Shown: positions 1 to 9,576 of the stretch, piece by piece
How the letters are laid out: each line of letters opens with the position of its first letter
How positions within the stretch are numbered: position 1 is the stretch's first letter
NCBI RefSeq assembly: GCF_014641595.1
Contig: NZ_BMIA01000004.1
Span: forward strand, 372,001-436,000
Reading direction: 5' to 3'
Length of the DNA stretch: 64,000 bases
From: Dyadobacter endophyticus
GTDB taxonomy: Bacteria; Bacteroidota; Bacteroidia; Cytophagales; Spirosomataceae
The notes under the pieces: generated by a model
Databases searched by the model: none
What the model was told of the DNA's origin: nothing
The model's input: only the letters and a program-made list of their open reading frames with translations
Position numbers and translations under genes: made by a program

Positions 1-1
1 T

Positions 2-1123
2 ATCGTGATCGTCTATTATATCGCAGTTTCGAGTGGCTTTCAATGGCGAAAGGCTGCTCATGCGGCGATGCTGATCTTTATGGTCATCATCTGGTCCAAC
101 CTGTATGTCTTTCAGAAAGGGTTCGACGTGGTCACGCTGCAATACATTATCGTAGTCAGCATTGCTGCTTTTTACGGGCTCGGCAATCGCTGGGGAATTT
201 TTTATTCGATGCTCGCAATAGCACCGTTCATTGTATTTGTGCTGCTGGGGCGTCATCTTGGAGGTTACATTACCTGGGGGCCGCACGGATCGGGGCGAAT
301 CACGATCGCGATCCTCCTGTTTCAGAATTTCACGCTCATCATGCTGATCAACTACTTCTTTTTCAGTTCGTTCTATGAGACGATCAGCGACCTCGATGCA
401 CGTAGGGACGAACTGCGTGCCAGCCTCGAAAGCCTGGAAGAGTCGCAGAGAAAGCTGGAAACAGAGTATGTCCACCAGAAGCACCTGATCGCCAGCATTT
501 CTCACGATATTAAAAGCCCGCTGCGTTTTCTGATGACAACCACCGGGCGCCTCGCGCGTAACCATCCGGATATGGCGACGGTGCGGGCGATCAGTCAGTC
601 GAGCTACCGGCTGTATCATTTTATGAAAAACTTGCTGGAATACACCGAATTCCGTTACAAGAATTCCAATGTCCAGTTTACCTACCTCGATCTGAACGAA
701 ATGGTAGAGCAAAAGTTTGCGATTTTTGCGCAGGATGCGGAGGTGAATGCCAACCGGTTTGTGAATGAGGTATCGCCCGGTGTGATCATCAAAAACAACC
801 CGCAGCTGGTGAGCATCATTCTACATAACCTCATCGATAACGCGAACAAGGCAACCAACGGCGGCACAATCAGCGTTACTCACCAGGATTTCCGCGAGGA
901 AGTTCACCTGATCGTCAACGACACCGGGCCGGGGATGGAAAGCGCTGTGAGCGAGTGGATCAACAGCGAGTCCATGCAGCTTCCGGCAAATGAAAACGCG
1001 TCACAAAACTTCGGAATGGGGCTATTGATCGTGAAGGAGGTCAGTACGCTTATACGCGCCCGGCTACTCGCGCAGCCCAATCAGCCGATTGGGACTTCGG
1101 TTCATATTATTTTTTTAAAATAA
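2..1123 (+). CDS. Sensor histidine kinase, 5' truncated by window edge
   Basis: The visible part has about four hydrophobic membrane segments in the first 123 residues, then a coiled coil (about 127-160), then a HisKA-type dimerisation region with the motif SISHDIKSP (His near residue 167 counted from the GTG at position 5). The ATPase domain follows: N box NLIDNANKA, G1 box DTGPGM and G2 box FGMGLLIVKEV. The open frame runs to the window edge, so the real start and any upstream sensor domain are missing. The response regulator starts 83 bases downstream on the same strand, which makes the two a likely phosphorelay pair. The ligand cannot be told. Kinase identity is clear from the motifs; the pairing is inferred from position. 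Confidence 0.9.
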   Translation: MVIVYYIAVSSGFQWRKAAHAAMLIFMVIIWSNLYVFQKGFDVVTLQYIIVVSIAAFYGLGNRWGIFYSMLAIAPFIVFVLLGRHLGGYITWGPHGSGRITIAILLFQNFTLIMLINYFFFSSFYETISDLDARRDELRASLESLEESQRKLETEYVHQKHLIASISHDIKSPLRFLMTTTGRLARNHPDMATVRAISQSSYRLYHFMKNLLEYTEFRYKNSNVQFTYLDLNEMVEQKFAIFAQDAEVNANRFVNEVSPGVIIKNNPQLVSIILHNLIDNANKATNGGTISVTHQDFREEVHLIVNDTGPGMESAVSEWINSESMQLPANENASQNFGMGLLIVKEVSTLIRARLLAQPNQPIGTSVHIIFLK

Positions 1124-1206
1124 TTCAGATGTAGTCAATTTTCTACATAAAATTTTATTTATATTAAACTACTTTTAAAACTGATTTGAAGTAACGGTAT
1201 CATTGA

Positions 1207-1857
1207 ATGAAAACAGTTTTGCTGGTAGAAGACCATTCCATTGTGAGAATGGGCGTGAAATTATTAATTGAAGATTTTTTACCCTCGGTAACGGTCATCG
1301 AGGCTGCTACTTTTAGTGAAACTCTCAAACTTCTCCAATCCAGGTTTTTTGATCTTGTTATTCTGGATATCAAAATTCCGGGGGGCGAGACGTTCAATAT
1401 GATCAGCAAGATCCGCGACGTTCAGAACAAGGTGAAAATCCTGATTTTTTCTTCGCAAGATGAAGAATTGTATGCCATTCACTACGTTAAGGCGGGCGCG
1501 AACGGCTATTTGCCTAAGGATACCTCCAATGAAGAGCTGGAAAAGGCGATCACTTCCGTTATGGCAGGCGGCACCTACATCAGCAATGTGATTCAGGACC
1601 AGCTCGTCAACAATACCCTGCTCGAACGGGAAAGCAAGGAAAGCCCACTGGAAATCCTCTCCAACCGCGAACTTGAAATCATGGACATGCTGCTAACCGG
1701 AAAGTGGACGAAAGATATCGCCCTCGATCTTAACATTAAGGAAAGCACTGTGTCGACATACAAGGCACGCATATTCGAAAAGCTGGAAGTGACCAACATT
1801 CTCGAGCTATTCAAGAAGGTCGAAATTTACAAGCGGAGGAAGACTGGGTTTAACTAA
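1207..1857 (+). CDS. LuxR/NarL-family response regulator
   Basis: A 216-residue protein with an N-terminal receiver domain (about 1-120) and a C-terminal LuxR-type helix-turn-helix (about 149-205, motif SNRELEIMDMLLTGKWTKDI). The receiver keeps the acidic pocket E8/D9, the phosphoacceptor D54 in VILDIKIP, S82 and K104 in YLPKD. It is probably phosphorylated by the histidine kinase just upstream and then binds DNA as a dimer. The length is normal for the NarL family. Targets are unknown. The short membrane-protein ORF that follows, 183 bases downstream, is a possible but unproven target. Confidence 0.93.
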   Translation: MKTVLLVEDHSIVRMGVKLLIEDFLPSVTVIEAATFSETLKLLQSRFFDLVILDIKIPGGETFNMISKIRDVQNKVKILIFSSQDEELYAIHYVKAGANGYLPKDTSNEELEKAITSVMAGGTYISNVIQDQLVNNTLLERESKESPLEILSNRELEIMDMLLTGKWTKDIALDLNIKESTVSTYKARIFEKLEVTNILELFKKVEIYKRRKTGFN

Positions 1858-2040
1858 CGTGAAGCCAATTGAAGTTGTACTATATTTTTGTAGAATTGCT
1901 ACGATTCTTCATCGATATATTAGGAAACTACAAATTAATTCGGGCTACTTCATATTTCAATTCTAACATTTATTTTTGCTGATAGAACTGTGACAACCAA
2001 GTCGCGGTCTTAATACCTCTATCGTAAAAGTGTTGTAAGA

Positions 2041-2166
2041 ATGGAAACATCGGTAAAACTTTCAAAAGCAGCAGAATTGCCGTTTCTGGGTGGTGTATTT
2101 ATTACAGTGACGGCGGGTGCCGTGCTTTGGAGTTCTCTCATATATTGCATTTCCCTGCTTTTCTGA
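2041..2166 (+). CDS. Putative 41-aa single-span membrane microprotein
   Basis: An ATG at 2041 opens 41 codons ending in TGA at 2164-2166. The product starts METSVKLSKAAELPF, a polar head with two lysines, and then runs as one hydrophobic stretch (about residues 15-41, with W and C near the end) long enough to cross a membrane once. It sits alone in the gap between the response regulator and the DUF2723 gene. No strong Shine-Dalgarno sequence is visible, which is usual in Bacteroidota. I recognise no family. The uninterrupted hydrophobic design argues for a real gene, but chance cannot be excluded at this length. Confidence 0.45.
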   Translation: METSVKLSKAAELPFLGGVFITVTAGAVLWSSLIYCISLLF

Positions 2167-2322
2167 TCATTATGCTCCGTTTGGCACGGTGCGTATGTGG
2201 GTGTTAAATAAAGTTAAAGCCTCATTATCAGCGGATTTTGTTAACTTTTTTTAAGATCGCCGGTGCCGTGCGATGATCTCGTGTTGAATAGTTTTGGAGT
2301 TTCATCCAAAACACCTTCAAAC

Positions 2323-5307
2323 ATGATATCCTTAAAGAAATGGAACGATCTGGCTGCGTGGGCGGTATTTGCCATCAGCCTGATCACCTACGTCGTCACC
2401 ATGGAGCAGACCGCCAGCTTCTGGGATTGCGGGGAATTCATCGCCTGCGCCTTCAAATTGCAGGTGCCGCACCCGCCCGGTGCGCCGCTTTTTCTGCTGA
2501 TAGGACGGCTGTTTGCCTTGCTGGCCCTTGGCGACGTGATGAAAGTCGCCTATTGGGTCAACATGGTGTCCGTGCTAAGCAGCGCATTTACCATCTTTTT
2601 TCTGTTTAAAACGATCAGTTTGCTCGCATGGAAGCTGATTGGGAAGAAGCCGGGGGAAGGTAACGTCGCCGATGTATGGCTGGTCAGCGGTGCTGCCGTT
2701 GTGGGAGCGCTCGCGTACGCGTGGTCGGACTCGTTTTGGTTCTCGGCCGTAGAAGCGGAAGTTTATGGTCTGTCGTCTTTTTTTACCGCTATCGTGATCT
2801 GGGCGGTTTTTAAATGGGAGACCATCGAGGACCCGGCTGCCGGCAACCGCTGGCTGATACTGACGGCCTATCTGGTGGGCCTTTCTATCGGCGTTCATTT
2901 GCTCAACCTCGTAACAATCCCCGCGTTGGCATTGGTGTATTATTTCAAAAAGTATCCCAAACCCGGTTTCTTCGGCGCTTCGATTGCATTTCTGGCGGGA
3001 CTTTTGATCCTGGGTATTATCAATGCAGGGATCATACCTGGCTTGCCCGAGCTGGCCGGGAAATTCGAAATATTCTTCGTGAACTCGCTGGGGCTGCCTT
3101 ACAATACGGGCATCGCATTCTTCACGATCCTCTTTTTAGGCGGACTCGTCCAGGGAATCCGGTACTCGCATCGGACGGGCCGTGCCTTACTGAATACAGG
3201 CTTGCTTTCTCTTGCGTTTATCCTAATAGGTTATGCTTCGTTCGCGCTGGTGCTGGTGCGGTCGGGCTACAATACGCCCATCAATGAGAACAACCCCAGC
3301 GACGTACTCCGGTTTGTCTATTATCTGAAAAGGGAACAATACGAAAGCCGTCCGCTCCTTTATGGTCCGTCGTTTGTTTCAAGGCCGGTGAGTCAGAAGC
3401 GCGGAGCGCCGGTGTATGCCAAGAAAGATGGGAAATACGTGCTGATCGACTACAAGCCGGTATATGAATATGAGCCTGGCAGCAATATGCTGTTGCCGAG
3501 GATGTACAGTTCCCAGCCGGGTCATCCTCAGCTGTACCAGCAAATGACCGGTGTAGCCGAGGGCCAAAAGCCCACCATGCGACACAACCTGTCCTATTTG
3601 TTTTCACATCAGCTGGGGCATATGTACTGGCGTTATTTTCTGTGGAATTTTGTAGGACGGGAGAGCGACAGGGAAGCGGCCGGTACCCTACTGCCATGGC
3701 AGACCAGTCAGTCTTTTCCCAAGAGCATTGGCCTGAACCGCGGGCACAACAACTTCCTGATGCTGCCTTTCCTGCTTGGTATTGCGGGGATTGTATATAT
3801 GTACTATCACCGGCGGAAAGACCTCCTTGTACTGGGTTTCCTCTTTGTCCTGACGGGCGTGGCCCTGGTGATATACCTCAATTCGCCGCCATCGGAACCA
3901 CGCGAGCGCGATTATATTTACGTGGGATCGTTCTACATTTTTTGTGTGTGGATTGGCTTCGGCGTCATGGCGACAGCGAAGTTTCTGGAAAAGGTCATTC
4001 ATAAACCTGCATTGCGGGCTGGAATGGCGGGACTGGCCTGTTTTTCGGTGCCTGCGGTCATGGTCGCGAAAGGTTGGGATAACCATGACAGGGCAGACCG
4101 TTACCAATCGGTGGATTTTGCCCGTAACATCCTCAATTCCTGCGCCCCCAACGCGATTCTTTTCACTGGTGGCGATAACGACACTTTTCCGCTCTGGTAT
4201 GTGCAGGAAGTGGAAGGCTTCCGCACCGACGTACGCGTGTGCGTGCAGACCTTCCTTGGCGCGGATTGGTATATCAGTCAACTCAAACGGAAGATTAACC
4301 AATCGGACGCGCTGCCGCTGTCGCTGGATTCGGGTAATTATCAGTTGGGTAAAAACGAATACCTGCCGTTTTATGAAATTGCTTCCGTAAAAGGGGGCAT
4401 TAACCTGAAAGAGTATCTGGAACTGATCCGGCAGGATAACAAGGCCATCCAGGTTCCGCTTACGAGCGGCGATATGACCTCGATATTGCCGTCGTCGACG
4501 TTGTTCCTGCCGGTCGATACCCGCGAGGTGGGTAAGATGAATATTGTGAAAAGCGACTTGCAGCCTTACCTGGCCGATTCGATGAGCTGGAAAATTGGTG
4601 AAACCGACCTTTTGAAAGGTGATCTGGTCATGCTGGACATCATTTCGAGCAATAACTGGAAAAGACCGGTGTATTTCTCGTCGACAATGGGCTCGTCGCA
4701 CAATCTGGGCTTACAGGAATATCTGCAACTCGAAGGTTATGCTTATCGCCTGCTGCCCGTGCGGGTGCCGGGGGCCTCGGATGGCTATGTCAACACGGAT
4801 ATTATGTACGACAACATGATGAACAAGATGTATTGGCGCGAAATGAACAACCCCAAAGTATACTACGATGATACTTACCGGGGCTCGCCGGTGGTTACGG
4901 CGAGGCTATCGTTCCTGCGGCTGGCACAGCAGTTGATCGCAGAGAACAAGATCGATAAAGCGCGGAAGGTCGTCGACAAGGCAATGGGCGTAATGCCCGA
5001 CGACACCATCCCGTACGACCAGGTATCCGCGGGGTTTATCGGAGCGTTGTTCGACGTGGGTGAAAATCAAAAGGCGCTGGATTCTGCCCGTGCTATGGCC
5101 GTCCGTTCAGATGAAAACCTCTCATGGATCAAGGAGAAAGAAGGCAGCCGGAACCGCGACGGCCGCAGCCGCGACGTCAATACAGACCTGTTTATCCTGC
5201 AAAGCATCGTTCGCGAATGCCGGCGGGCAAAGCAGGACAAGGATGCGGACCGCTTTGAAGCGATCTTCAAAAAACACCTGCTTGCCTTCCATATATACGG
5301 CGGATAA
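2323..5307 (+). CDS. DUF2723 family integral membrane protein (TMEM260-like putative O-mannosyltransferase)
   Basis: About 994 residues. The N-terminal half is a multi-span membrane domain opening with the family signature TASFWDCGEFIACAFKLQVP followed by HPPGAP, which marks DUF2723. The C-terminal half is soluble, ending in helical repeat-like sequence (about 860-994). The eukaryotic relative TMEM260 is a protein O-mannosyltransferase with a GT-C fold; the same role here, on exported proteins, is inferred. The ATG at 2323 is preferred over the in-frame GTG at 2263 because the extra 20 residues are unlike the family and the protein then begins MISLKKWNDLAAW directly before the first membrane span. 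It stands alone, with no evident operon partner. Confidence 0.88.
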   Translation: MISLKKWNDLAAWAVFAISLITYVVTMEQTASFWDCGEFIACAFKLQVPHPPGAPLFLLIGRLFALLALGDVMKVAYWVNMVSVLSSAFTIFFLFKTISLLAWKLIGKKPGEGNVADVWLVSGAAVVGALAYAWSDSFWFSAVEAEVYGLSSFFTAIVIWAVFKWETIEDPAAGNRWLILTAYLVGLSIGVHLLNLVTIPALALVYYFKKYPKPGFFGASIAFLAGLLILGIINAGIIPGLPELAGKFEIFFVNSLGLPYNTGIAFFTILFLGGLVQGIRYSHRTGRALLNTGLLSLAFILIGYASFALVLVRSGYNTPINENNPSDVLRFVYYLKREQYESRPLLYGPSFVSRPVSQKRGAPVYAKKDGKYVLIDYKPVYEYEPGSNMLLPRMYSSQPGHPQLYQQMTGVAEGQKPTMRHNLSYLFSHQLGHMYWRYFLWNFVGRESDREAAGTLLPWQTSQSFPKSIGLNRGHNNFLMLPFLLGIAGIVYMYYHRRKDLLVLGFLFVLTGVALVIYLNSPPSEPRERDYIYVGSFYIFCVWIGFGVMATAKFLEKVIHKPALRAGMAGLACFSVPAVMVAKGWDNHDRADRYQSVDFARNILNSCAPNAILFTGGDNDTFPLWYVQEVEGFRTDVRVCVQTFLGADWYISQLKRKINQSDALPLSLDSGNYQLGKNEYLPFYEIASVKGGINLKEYLELIRQDNKAIQVPLTSGDMTSILPSSTLFLPVDTREVGKMNIVKSDLQPYLADSMSWKIGETDLLKGDLVMLDIISSNNWKRPVYFSSTMGSSHNLGLQEYLQLEGYAYRLLPVRVPGASDGYVNTDIMYDNMMNKMYWREMNNPKVYYDDTYRGSPVVTARLSFLRLAQQLIAENKIDKARKVVDKAMGVMPDDTIPYDQVSAGFIGALFDVGENQKALDSARAMAVRSDENLSWIKEKEGSRNRDGRSRDVNTDLFILQSIVRECRRAKQDKDADRFEAIFKKHLLAFHIYGG

Positions 5308-5363
5308 GGATTCTCCGGGCAAGGTTTTTTAATCCGTCATGCTGTACTTTTCAAACAGGCTTT

Positions 5364-5543
5364 ATGGAGGAAAAAACTTTGCCCGAAAACGGCTCGCTGG
5401 TGCGGTTCATGCGGATAGATGAAGAGGAGTGGCGCGACGGCGAATATGACTCGGAGAACAAAATGTTCATCGAAATTTATTCAACGGAACTGACCACGCA
5501 CAACTGGACGGATATTCGGAAATGGGAGGTTTTGGAGGTTTGA
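5364..5543 (+). CDS. Small hypothetical protein, 59 aa
   Basis: ATG at 5364 and TGA at 5541-5543. The product is acidic and aromatic (MRIDEEEWRDGEYDSENK, then HNWTDIRKWEVLEV) with no signal peptide or membrane segment, so probably cytoplasmic. It lies 56 bases after the DUF2723 gene on the same strand and may be read through from it. The composition looks protein-like rather than random, and there is no competing long frame. No family recognised; function unknown. Confidence 0.5.
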   Translation: MEEKTLPENGSLVRFMRIDEEEWRDGEYDSENKMFIEIYSTELTTHNWTDIRKWEVLEV

Positions 5544-5657
5544 GCACCGGTCGGCATGACCACTTACTAGAAACATGCATTACCCGAATATGAAAAAATT
5601 GTTAACTTTTTATATTTATCTTTTAAAATATTATGAAAGTTAATCAAGACTTCGTTT

Positions 5658-7631
5658 ATGGCTCGAATTTTACACTTACTCAGGAAAGGACCAGTCGGCC
5701 TTTTCCTGTGGCTTTGCTGCATTACCGCCTACGCCCAAACCTCTATTACGTCTAATTTACCCATCGTTGTCATTAATACGAATGGTGGGGTGATCGAGAA
5801 TGATAACAAAATTCCGGCGACATTCAAGATCACCGCGCCGAACGGGGGCGGAATGCATTCGTTCGATATAAACTCGGGTTCGAATGTGTTCCAATTTGAA
5901 AGTAATATCGGGATCGAGATCCGCGGGAACACGTCTATTTTCTGGGATAAAAAATCTTACAGCGTCGAGATCAGGGATGTCGGCGGGAATGGCGTGGATG
6001 CTTCGCTGCTGGGTATGCCAGCTGAATCGGATTGGGTTTTGAATGCATGCTATGGTGATAAATCGTTCATTCGCGACGTGTTCGCACATGAAATGTATAC
6101 GCGTACGGGCCGCTATTCGCCCCGTACCCGCTACGTGGAGGTGTTTAAAAATGAAATCGGCGGAATGTCTTACCACGGGGTGTATATCCTGATGGAGAAG
6201 GTGAAGCGGAATTCAAACCGGATCAATATCAAAAAACTTGCCGATACGGACTCCGATCCGGCGAAGATCACCGGTGGGTATTTGTTGCAGGTAGCGGAGG
6301 ATGAAGATATGAAATGGACATCGGCATACCCGGGAAACAATGCGCCGGGGCAGCCCAACCCCTTTTTCCATGTAGAATATCCCAAGCTGCATAATTACAC
6401 CAACATTCCAAACCGGGATTTGCAGTTTAATTACATCAAAAACTACATCGATAACTTTGAACAGGTACTAGCCGGGCCAAATTACAAAGACGCCGCAACG
6501 GGCTACCGGCCGCTTCTAGATGAAGACGCGATGATCGACTACCTGTTGTTGCAGGAAATCACCAAGAACTCGGATAACTGGCGGGCGAGTACTTTTTTTT
6601 ATAAACAACGGAACGACGAAGGCGGACAGATCGTAATGGGCGCGCCATGGGACTTCGACAAATCGATGGGTAACCAGCAATGGTGCTATGAGCTGTCGGT
6701 GCTGCCGACGGGGTCGTGGGCCTGGCAATTCAATATATTCTGCCCCGACCGCCCGCCTATGACCGTTTTCTGGCCGGCACGCCTGCTTACTGACTGCTAC
6801 TTTAAAAACAAACTGATCGTACGCTATGCGCAACTCAGGCAGACGCAATGGAGCGATGCCTCCATTGCTGCCTTTATCGATCAGAGACAAACAGAATTGA
6901 CCGCGCAAAGTGCCATGCAACGCAATTTTGCCAAGTGGAACATCCTGGAAACGGCCGTGATGTTCAACGAACATTACACATTACCCGGTAATACTTACGC
7001 GAAAGAGGTGCAATACCTGAAAACCTGGCTGCTCGGTCATTTGGCCTGGATGGATGCTAATATTGCGTCTATCTCGTCGGAAAATTGCGGCCCGCTGCCC
7101 GTTACATTCAAAGAAGTTGAAGTGAAGGAAGTCGAGCAATCCGCGGTGCGCGTGAGCTGGTCTACTTCGGAGGAGGTACGGAATGATTATTTCGAGGTCG
7201 AGCGGAGTGCCGATGCGCGCCGTTTTCAGTCGCTGGGCAAAGTGAAAGGGAAAGGTGACACGTCTGTTGAGCAGCATTACGATTTTCTAGACAACACACC
7301 ATTGCCGGGAACGTCCTACTATCGGATCCGTCAGGCAGATACCGACGGCACCGTCAGCTTTTCGGCGATGAAACCGATTGTGAGGGCGGGAAACGAGGCG
7401 GCTATTTTGTTTCCCAATCCGGCGCAGGAGCAGGTTGTGCTTAAAAACATAAGTGCAGGAGCGGTCGTTCTGATACGCGATACGAGCGGGCGCATCGTCA
7501 AGCGCTCGACGGCGGCAGGCAGGCAAGTTGAAGTGGCGACAGGAACGCTGCGGCCCGGTAACTATGTACTCACGGTCACTGCTCCCGACGGGAAGGTCGA
7601 AATACAAAAACACCTGACGGTGGACCGGTAG
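5658..7631 (+). CDS. Secreted CotH-like protein with T9SS sorting tail
   Basis: 657 residues. A signal peptide (about 1-26, ending ITAYAQ) is followed by a CotH-type kinase-like domain, about 60-450. It shows GIEIRGNTS, KSYSVEI, GDKSFIRDVFAHEMY, YHGVYILMEKVKRN and the acidic APWDFDKSMGN. A bridging beta-sandwich follows (VSWSTSEEVRNDYFEVERS), and the last 75 or so residues are a T9SS type A sorting domain (LFPNPAQEQ ... GNYVLTVT). CotH of Bacillus spores is an atypical protein kinase; the substrate of the secreted Bacteroidota forms is unknown. The protein should be exported through the Sec and type IX systems and fixed to or released from the surface. It is monocistronic. Confidence 0.85.
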   Translation: MARILHLLRKGPVGLFLWLCCITAYAQTSITSNLPIVVINTNGGVIENDNKIPATFKITAPNGGGMHSFDINSGSNVFQFESNIGIEIRGNTSIFWDKKSYSVEIRDVGGNGVDASLLGMPAESDWVLNACYGDKSFIRDVFAHEMYTRTGRYSPRTRYVEVFKNEIGGMSYHGVYILMEKVKRNSNRINIKKLADTDSDPAKITGGYLLQVAEDEDMKWTSAYPGNNAPGQPNPFFHVEYPKLHNYTNIPNRDLQFNYIKNYIDNFEQVLAGPNYKDAATGYRPLLDEDAMIDYLLLQEITKNSDNWRASTFFYKQRNDEGGQIVMGAPWDFDKSMGNQQWCYELSVLPTGSWAWQFNIFCPDRPPMTVFWPARLLTDCYFKNKLIVRYAQLRQTQWSDASIAAFIDQRQTELTAQSAMQRNFAKWNILETAVMFNEHYTLPGNTYAKEVQYLKTWLLGHLAWMDANIASISSENCGPLPVTFKEVEVKEVEQSAVRVSWSTSEEVRNDYFEVERSADARRFQSLGKVKGKGDTSVEQHYDFLDNTPLPGTSYYRIRQADTDGTVSFSAMKPIVRAGNEAAILFPNPAQEQVVLKNISAGAVVLIRDTSGRIVKRSTAAGRQVEVATGTLRPGNYVLTVTAPDGKVEIQKHLTVDR

Positions 7632-7708
7632 CTTTGGTTACCGGCCCCGGCTGAACGCCCCGTTGGCATTGCTTTTTATACAAAAAAGCCGTTATCAACC
7701 TGGGGAAT

Positions 7709-7930
7709 ATGCTGGAAGAACTTTGGTATAAGAATGCCGTCATTTACAGTCTCGACTACTTGCACGCATTAGGATTGGACACGATTCGGCTGGCACCTTT
7801 CCAGCCTACGCCGAATCGTGACAATGATATCAGTGATTTTTACGGCGTGGATTCGCGCCATGGTTCCCGCGGAGATCAACCGGATTATGGGTTTTTGGCG
7901 TACGGTTACCCGTGGTTCAGGACGGGCTAG
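7709..7930 (+). pseudogene. Relic of a GH13 trehalose synthase/alpha-amylase-type gene
   Basis: The 73-codon frame begins with WYKNAVIYSLD, the typical start of GH13 trehalose synthase-like enzymes. It then jumps directly to YLHALGLDTIRLAPFQPTPN and DISDFYGVDSRHGSRGD, so the stretch normally lying between these blocks is lost. After about 7875 the similarity moves to another frame: positions 7872-7900 read EINRIMGFW, which resembles a later GH13 block. A full enzyme of this type has more than 500 residues. Several internal deletions and a frameshift make this a decaying gene with no expected activity. The family assignment rests on remembered motifs. Confidence 0.65.
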
Positions 7931-8033
7931 ATAGCTGACAAGTATAGTCCGGTTACGATCACTAACCGGATTTTGTATTCTATCTAAAAACACACTAATT
8001 GTCTTATGTTTCAGCCGCTACTAAACCGAACCT

Positions 8034-9290
8034 ATGAACACTACCGATATCATTGCCTTAATCTCCGACCCGACCCCCGAATACTACGAAATAAAAGTCG
8101 CCGCCCTGGTGGACACATGCCGGTCGATCCATCACGACTCCATTAAATACATGCGGGTGTACCATCCTGAACCCGATAGGCTTACGCGGCTTAATCATCC
8201 TGATACTAATTTTGGTACTGACGACGCGCGGCTTGTGGTGGCCAGAGAGCATGGCTTCCCCGACTGGTCCGCATTTTTGCAATTCATCTCCGATTTGAAA
8301 GAACCCGGTTCGTCTGTAGCGAAATTCGAACGGGCAGTGGACGCAGTCGTGAAAGGCGACCGGCAGGTATTGCAGGCGTTGCTGCGGGATAATCCGGCCC
8401 TCGTGCGTGAGCGTTCGGCTCGCGGGCACGGGGCTACGCTGTTGCACTACATCGCTGCCAACGGGACGGAAAACTTCCGGCAGGTTACCCCACCGAATGC
8501 ATTGGACATTGCGGAAACCTTACTTGCTGCCGGTGCCGAGCCCGACGCCCTGGCCTATACTTACGGCACCAAATGGGGGACTACGCTGGAACTGCTGGTA
8601 TCGAGCTCGCATCCCTCGCAGGCGGGCCTGCAAACGGCCCTGGCGGAAAAGCTGCTGGATTATGGTGCGGCTGTTAACGGCGTCAGGGATGATTGTGCAC
8701 CGCTGGTAACGGCGATTTATTTCCACTATCCGAAAAGTGCAGAAACGCTTGTAGAAAGAGGCGCCAGAGTGGATAACGTAGTCACGGCGAGTGCCATGGG
8801 CAAGACCACGCAACTGGCCGGGTACCTCGATGATACAGGCAAGCTGAAAGCCGGTGCGCCTCTGGTGAACGTAGAATGGCTGAAAGTACCTGCAACGCCC
8901 GAAGCTAACCTTGCACTTGCATTCGTTTGGGCTGCCATGCTAAACCGGGAGGAAACCGTTCGGTTCCTGCTCGAAAAAGGCGTAAGTCCTGCTTCGAAAG
9001 ATCACCGCGACTGGACGGCCCTGCATTGGGCTGGGTATTTCGCCTATCCTGAAATTGTAGACCTGCTGCTCGCCCGCAAGGCACCGCTGGAAGCACGAAA
9101 CGAGTTTGGTGGTACCGTACTCGATCAGACGCTCTGGGGTACCGCGCACGAAGGCGTGCGCGAAAATCATCTTGAAATAGTCCGGAAGCTCGTAGATGCC
9201 GGGGCTAAAATTCACACCTGGTGGCTACTCAGCGACCTGCATCCTTCTTTACAGGAAAGTGTTGCGAACATTTTGCAGGAGAAAGTATAA
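8034..9290 (+). CDS. Ankyrin-repeat protein
   Basis: 418 residues without signal peptide or membrane span, so cytoplasmic. The N-terminal 90 residues are not repeat-like (DDARLVVAREHGFPDWSAFLQF, a segment common in this group of ankyrin proteins). From about residue 100 there are several ankyrin-type units, for example GATLLHYIAANG, DIAETLLAAGAEPDA, LAEKLLDYGAAVNG, ETVRFLLEKGVSPASKDHRDWTALHWAG and EIVDLLLARKAPLEARNEFG. Ankyrin repeats bind proteins; no enzyme domain is visible and the partner is unknown. The gene stands alone on the plus strand. Confidence 0.85.
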   Translation: MNTTDIIALISDPTPEYYEIKVAALVDTCRSIHHDSIKYMRVYHPEPDRLTRLNHPDTNFGTDDARLVVAREHGFPDWSAFLQFISDLKEPGSSVAKFERAVDAVVKGDRQVLQALLRDNPALVRERSARGHGATLLHYIAANGTENFRQVTPPNALDIAETLLAAGAEPDALAYTYGTKWGTTLELLVSSSHPSQAGLQTALAEKLLDYGAAVNGVRDDCAPLVTAIYFHYPKSAETLVERGARVDNVVTASAMGKTTQLAGYLDDTGKLKAGAPLVNVEWLKVPATPEANLALAFVWAAMLNREETVRFLLEKGVSPASKDHRDWTALHWAGYFAYPEIVDLLLARKAPLEARNEFGGTVLDQTLWGTAHEGVRENHLEIVRKLVDAGAKIHTWWLLSDLHPSLQESVANILQEKV

Positions 9291-9576
9291 TGGAATGTGA
9301 AATTCCGGAAACAACGGCTTATCCGACCTGCCGTAAAAAAAGCAATACCTGCCTTTAACTTTCCCAAGGGAGAGAAAAATAATCATAGCGTTACATTTAG
9401 TTAATAATCACGTATTTAGTTTGGGTAGAAGTAATCTCCGGCTCCCGGATAGTAGGATGCGGGGATTAACTTGAATTATCCTGCTAAAATGACAACGACA
9501 AGCACGGATCACTGGATACCTTCAACCATAAAGTTTATATTGCCGGTAGTTATCTCAACGATTCATTATTTTACAC

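Noticed and set aside
2181..2200. TTTGGCACGGTGCGTATG resembling a sigma-54 promoter
   Set aside because: The -24 GG is present, but the -12 TTGC-like element is not, and no activator gene is near.
3688..4701. 337-codon open frame on the minus strand
   Set aside because: It lies wholly antisense to the DUF2723 gene and has no family-like motif; it is a shadow of codon bias in the real gene.
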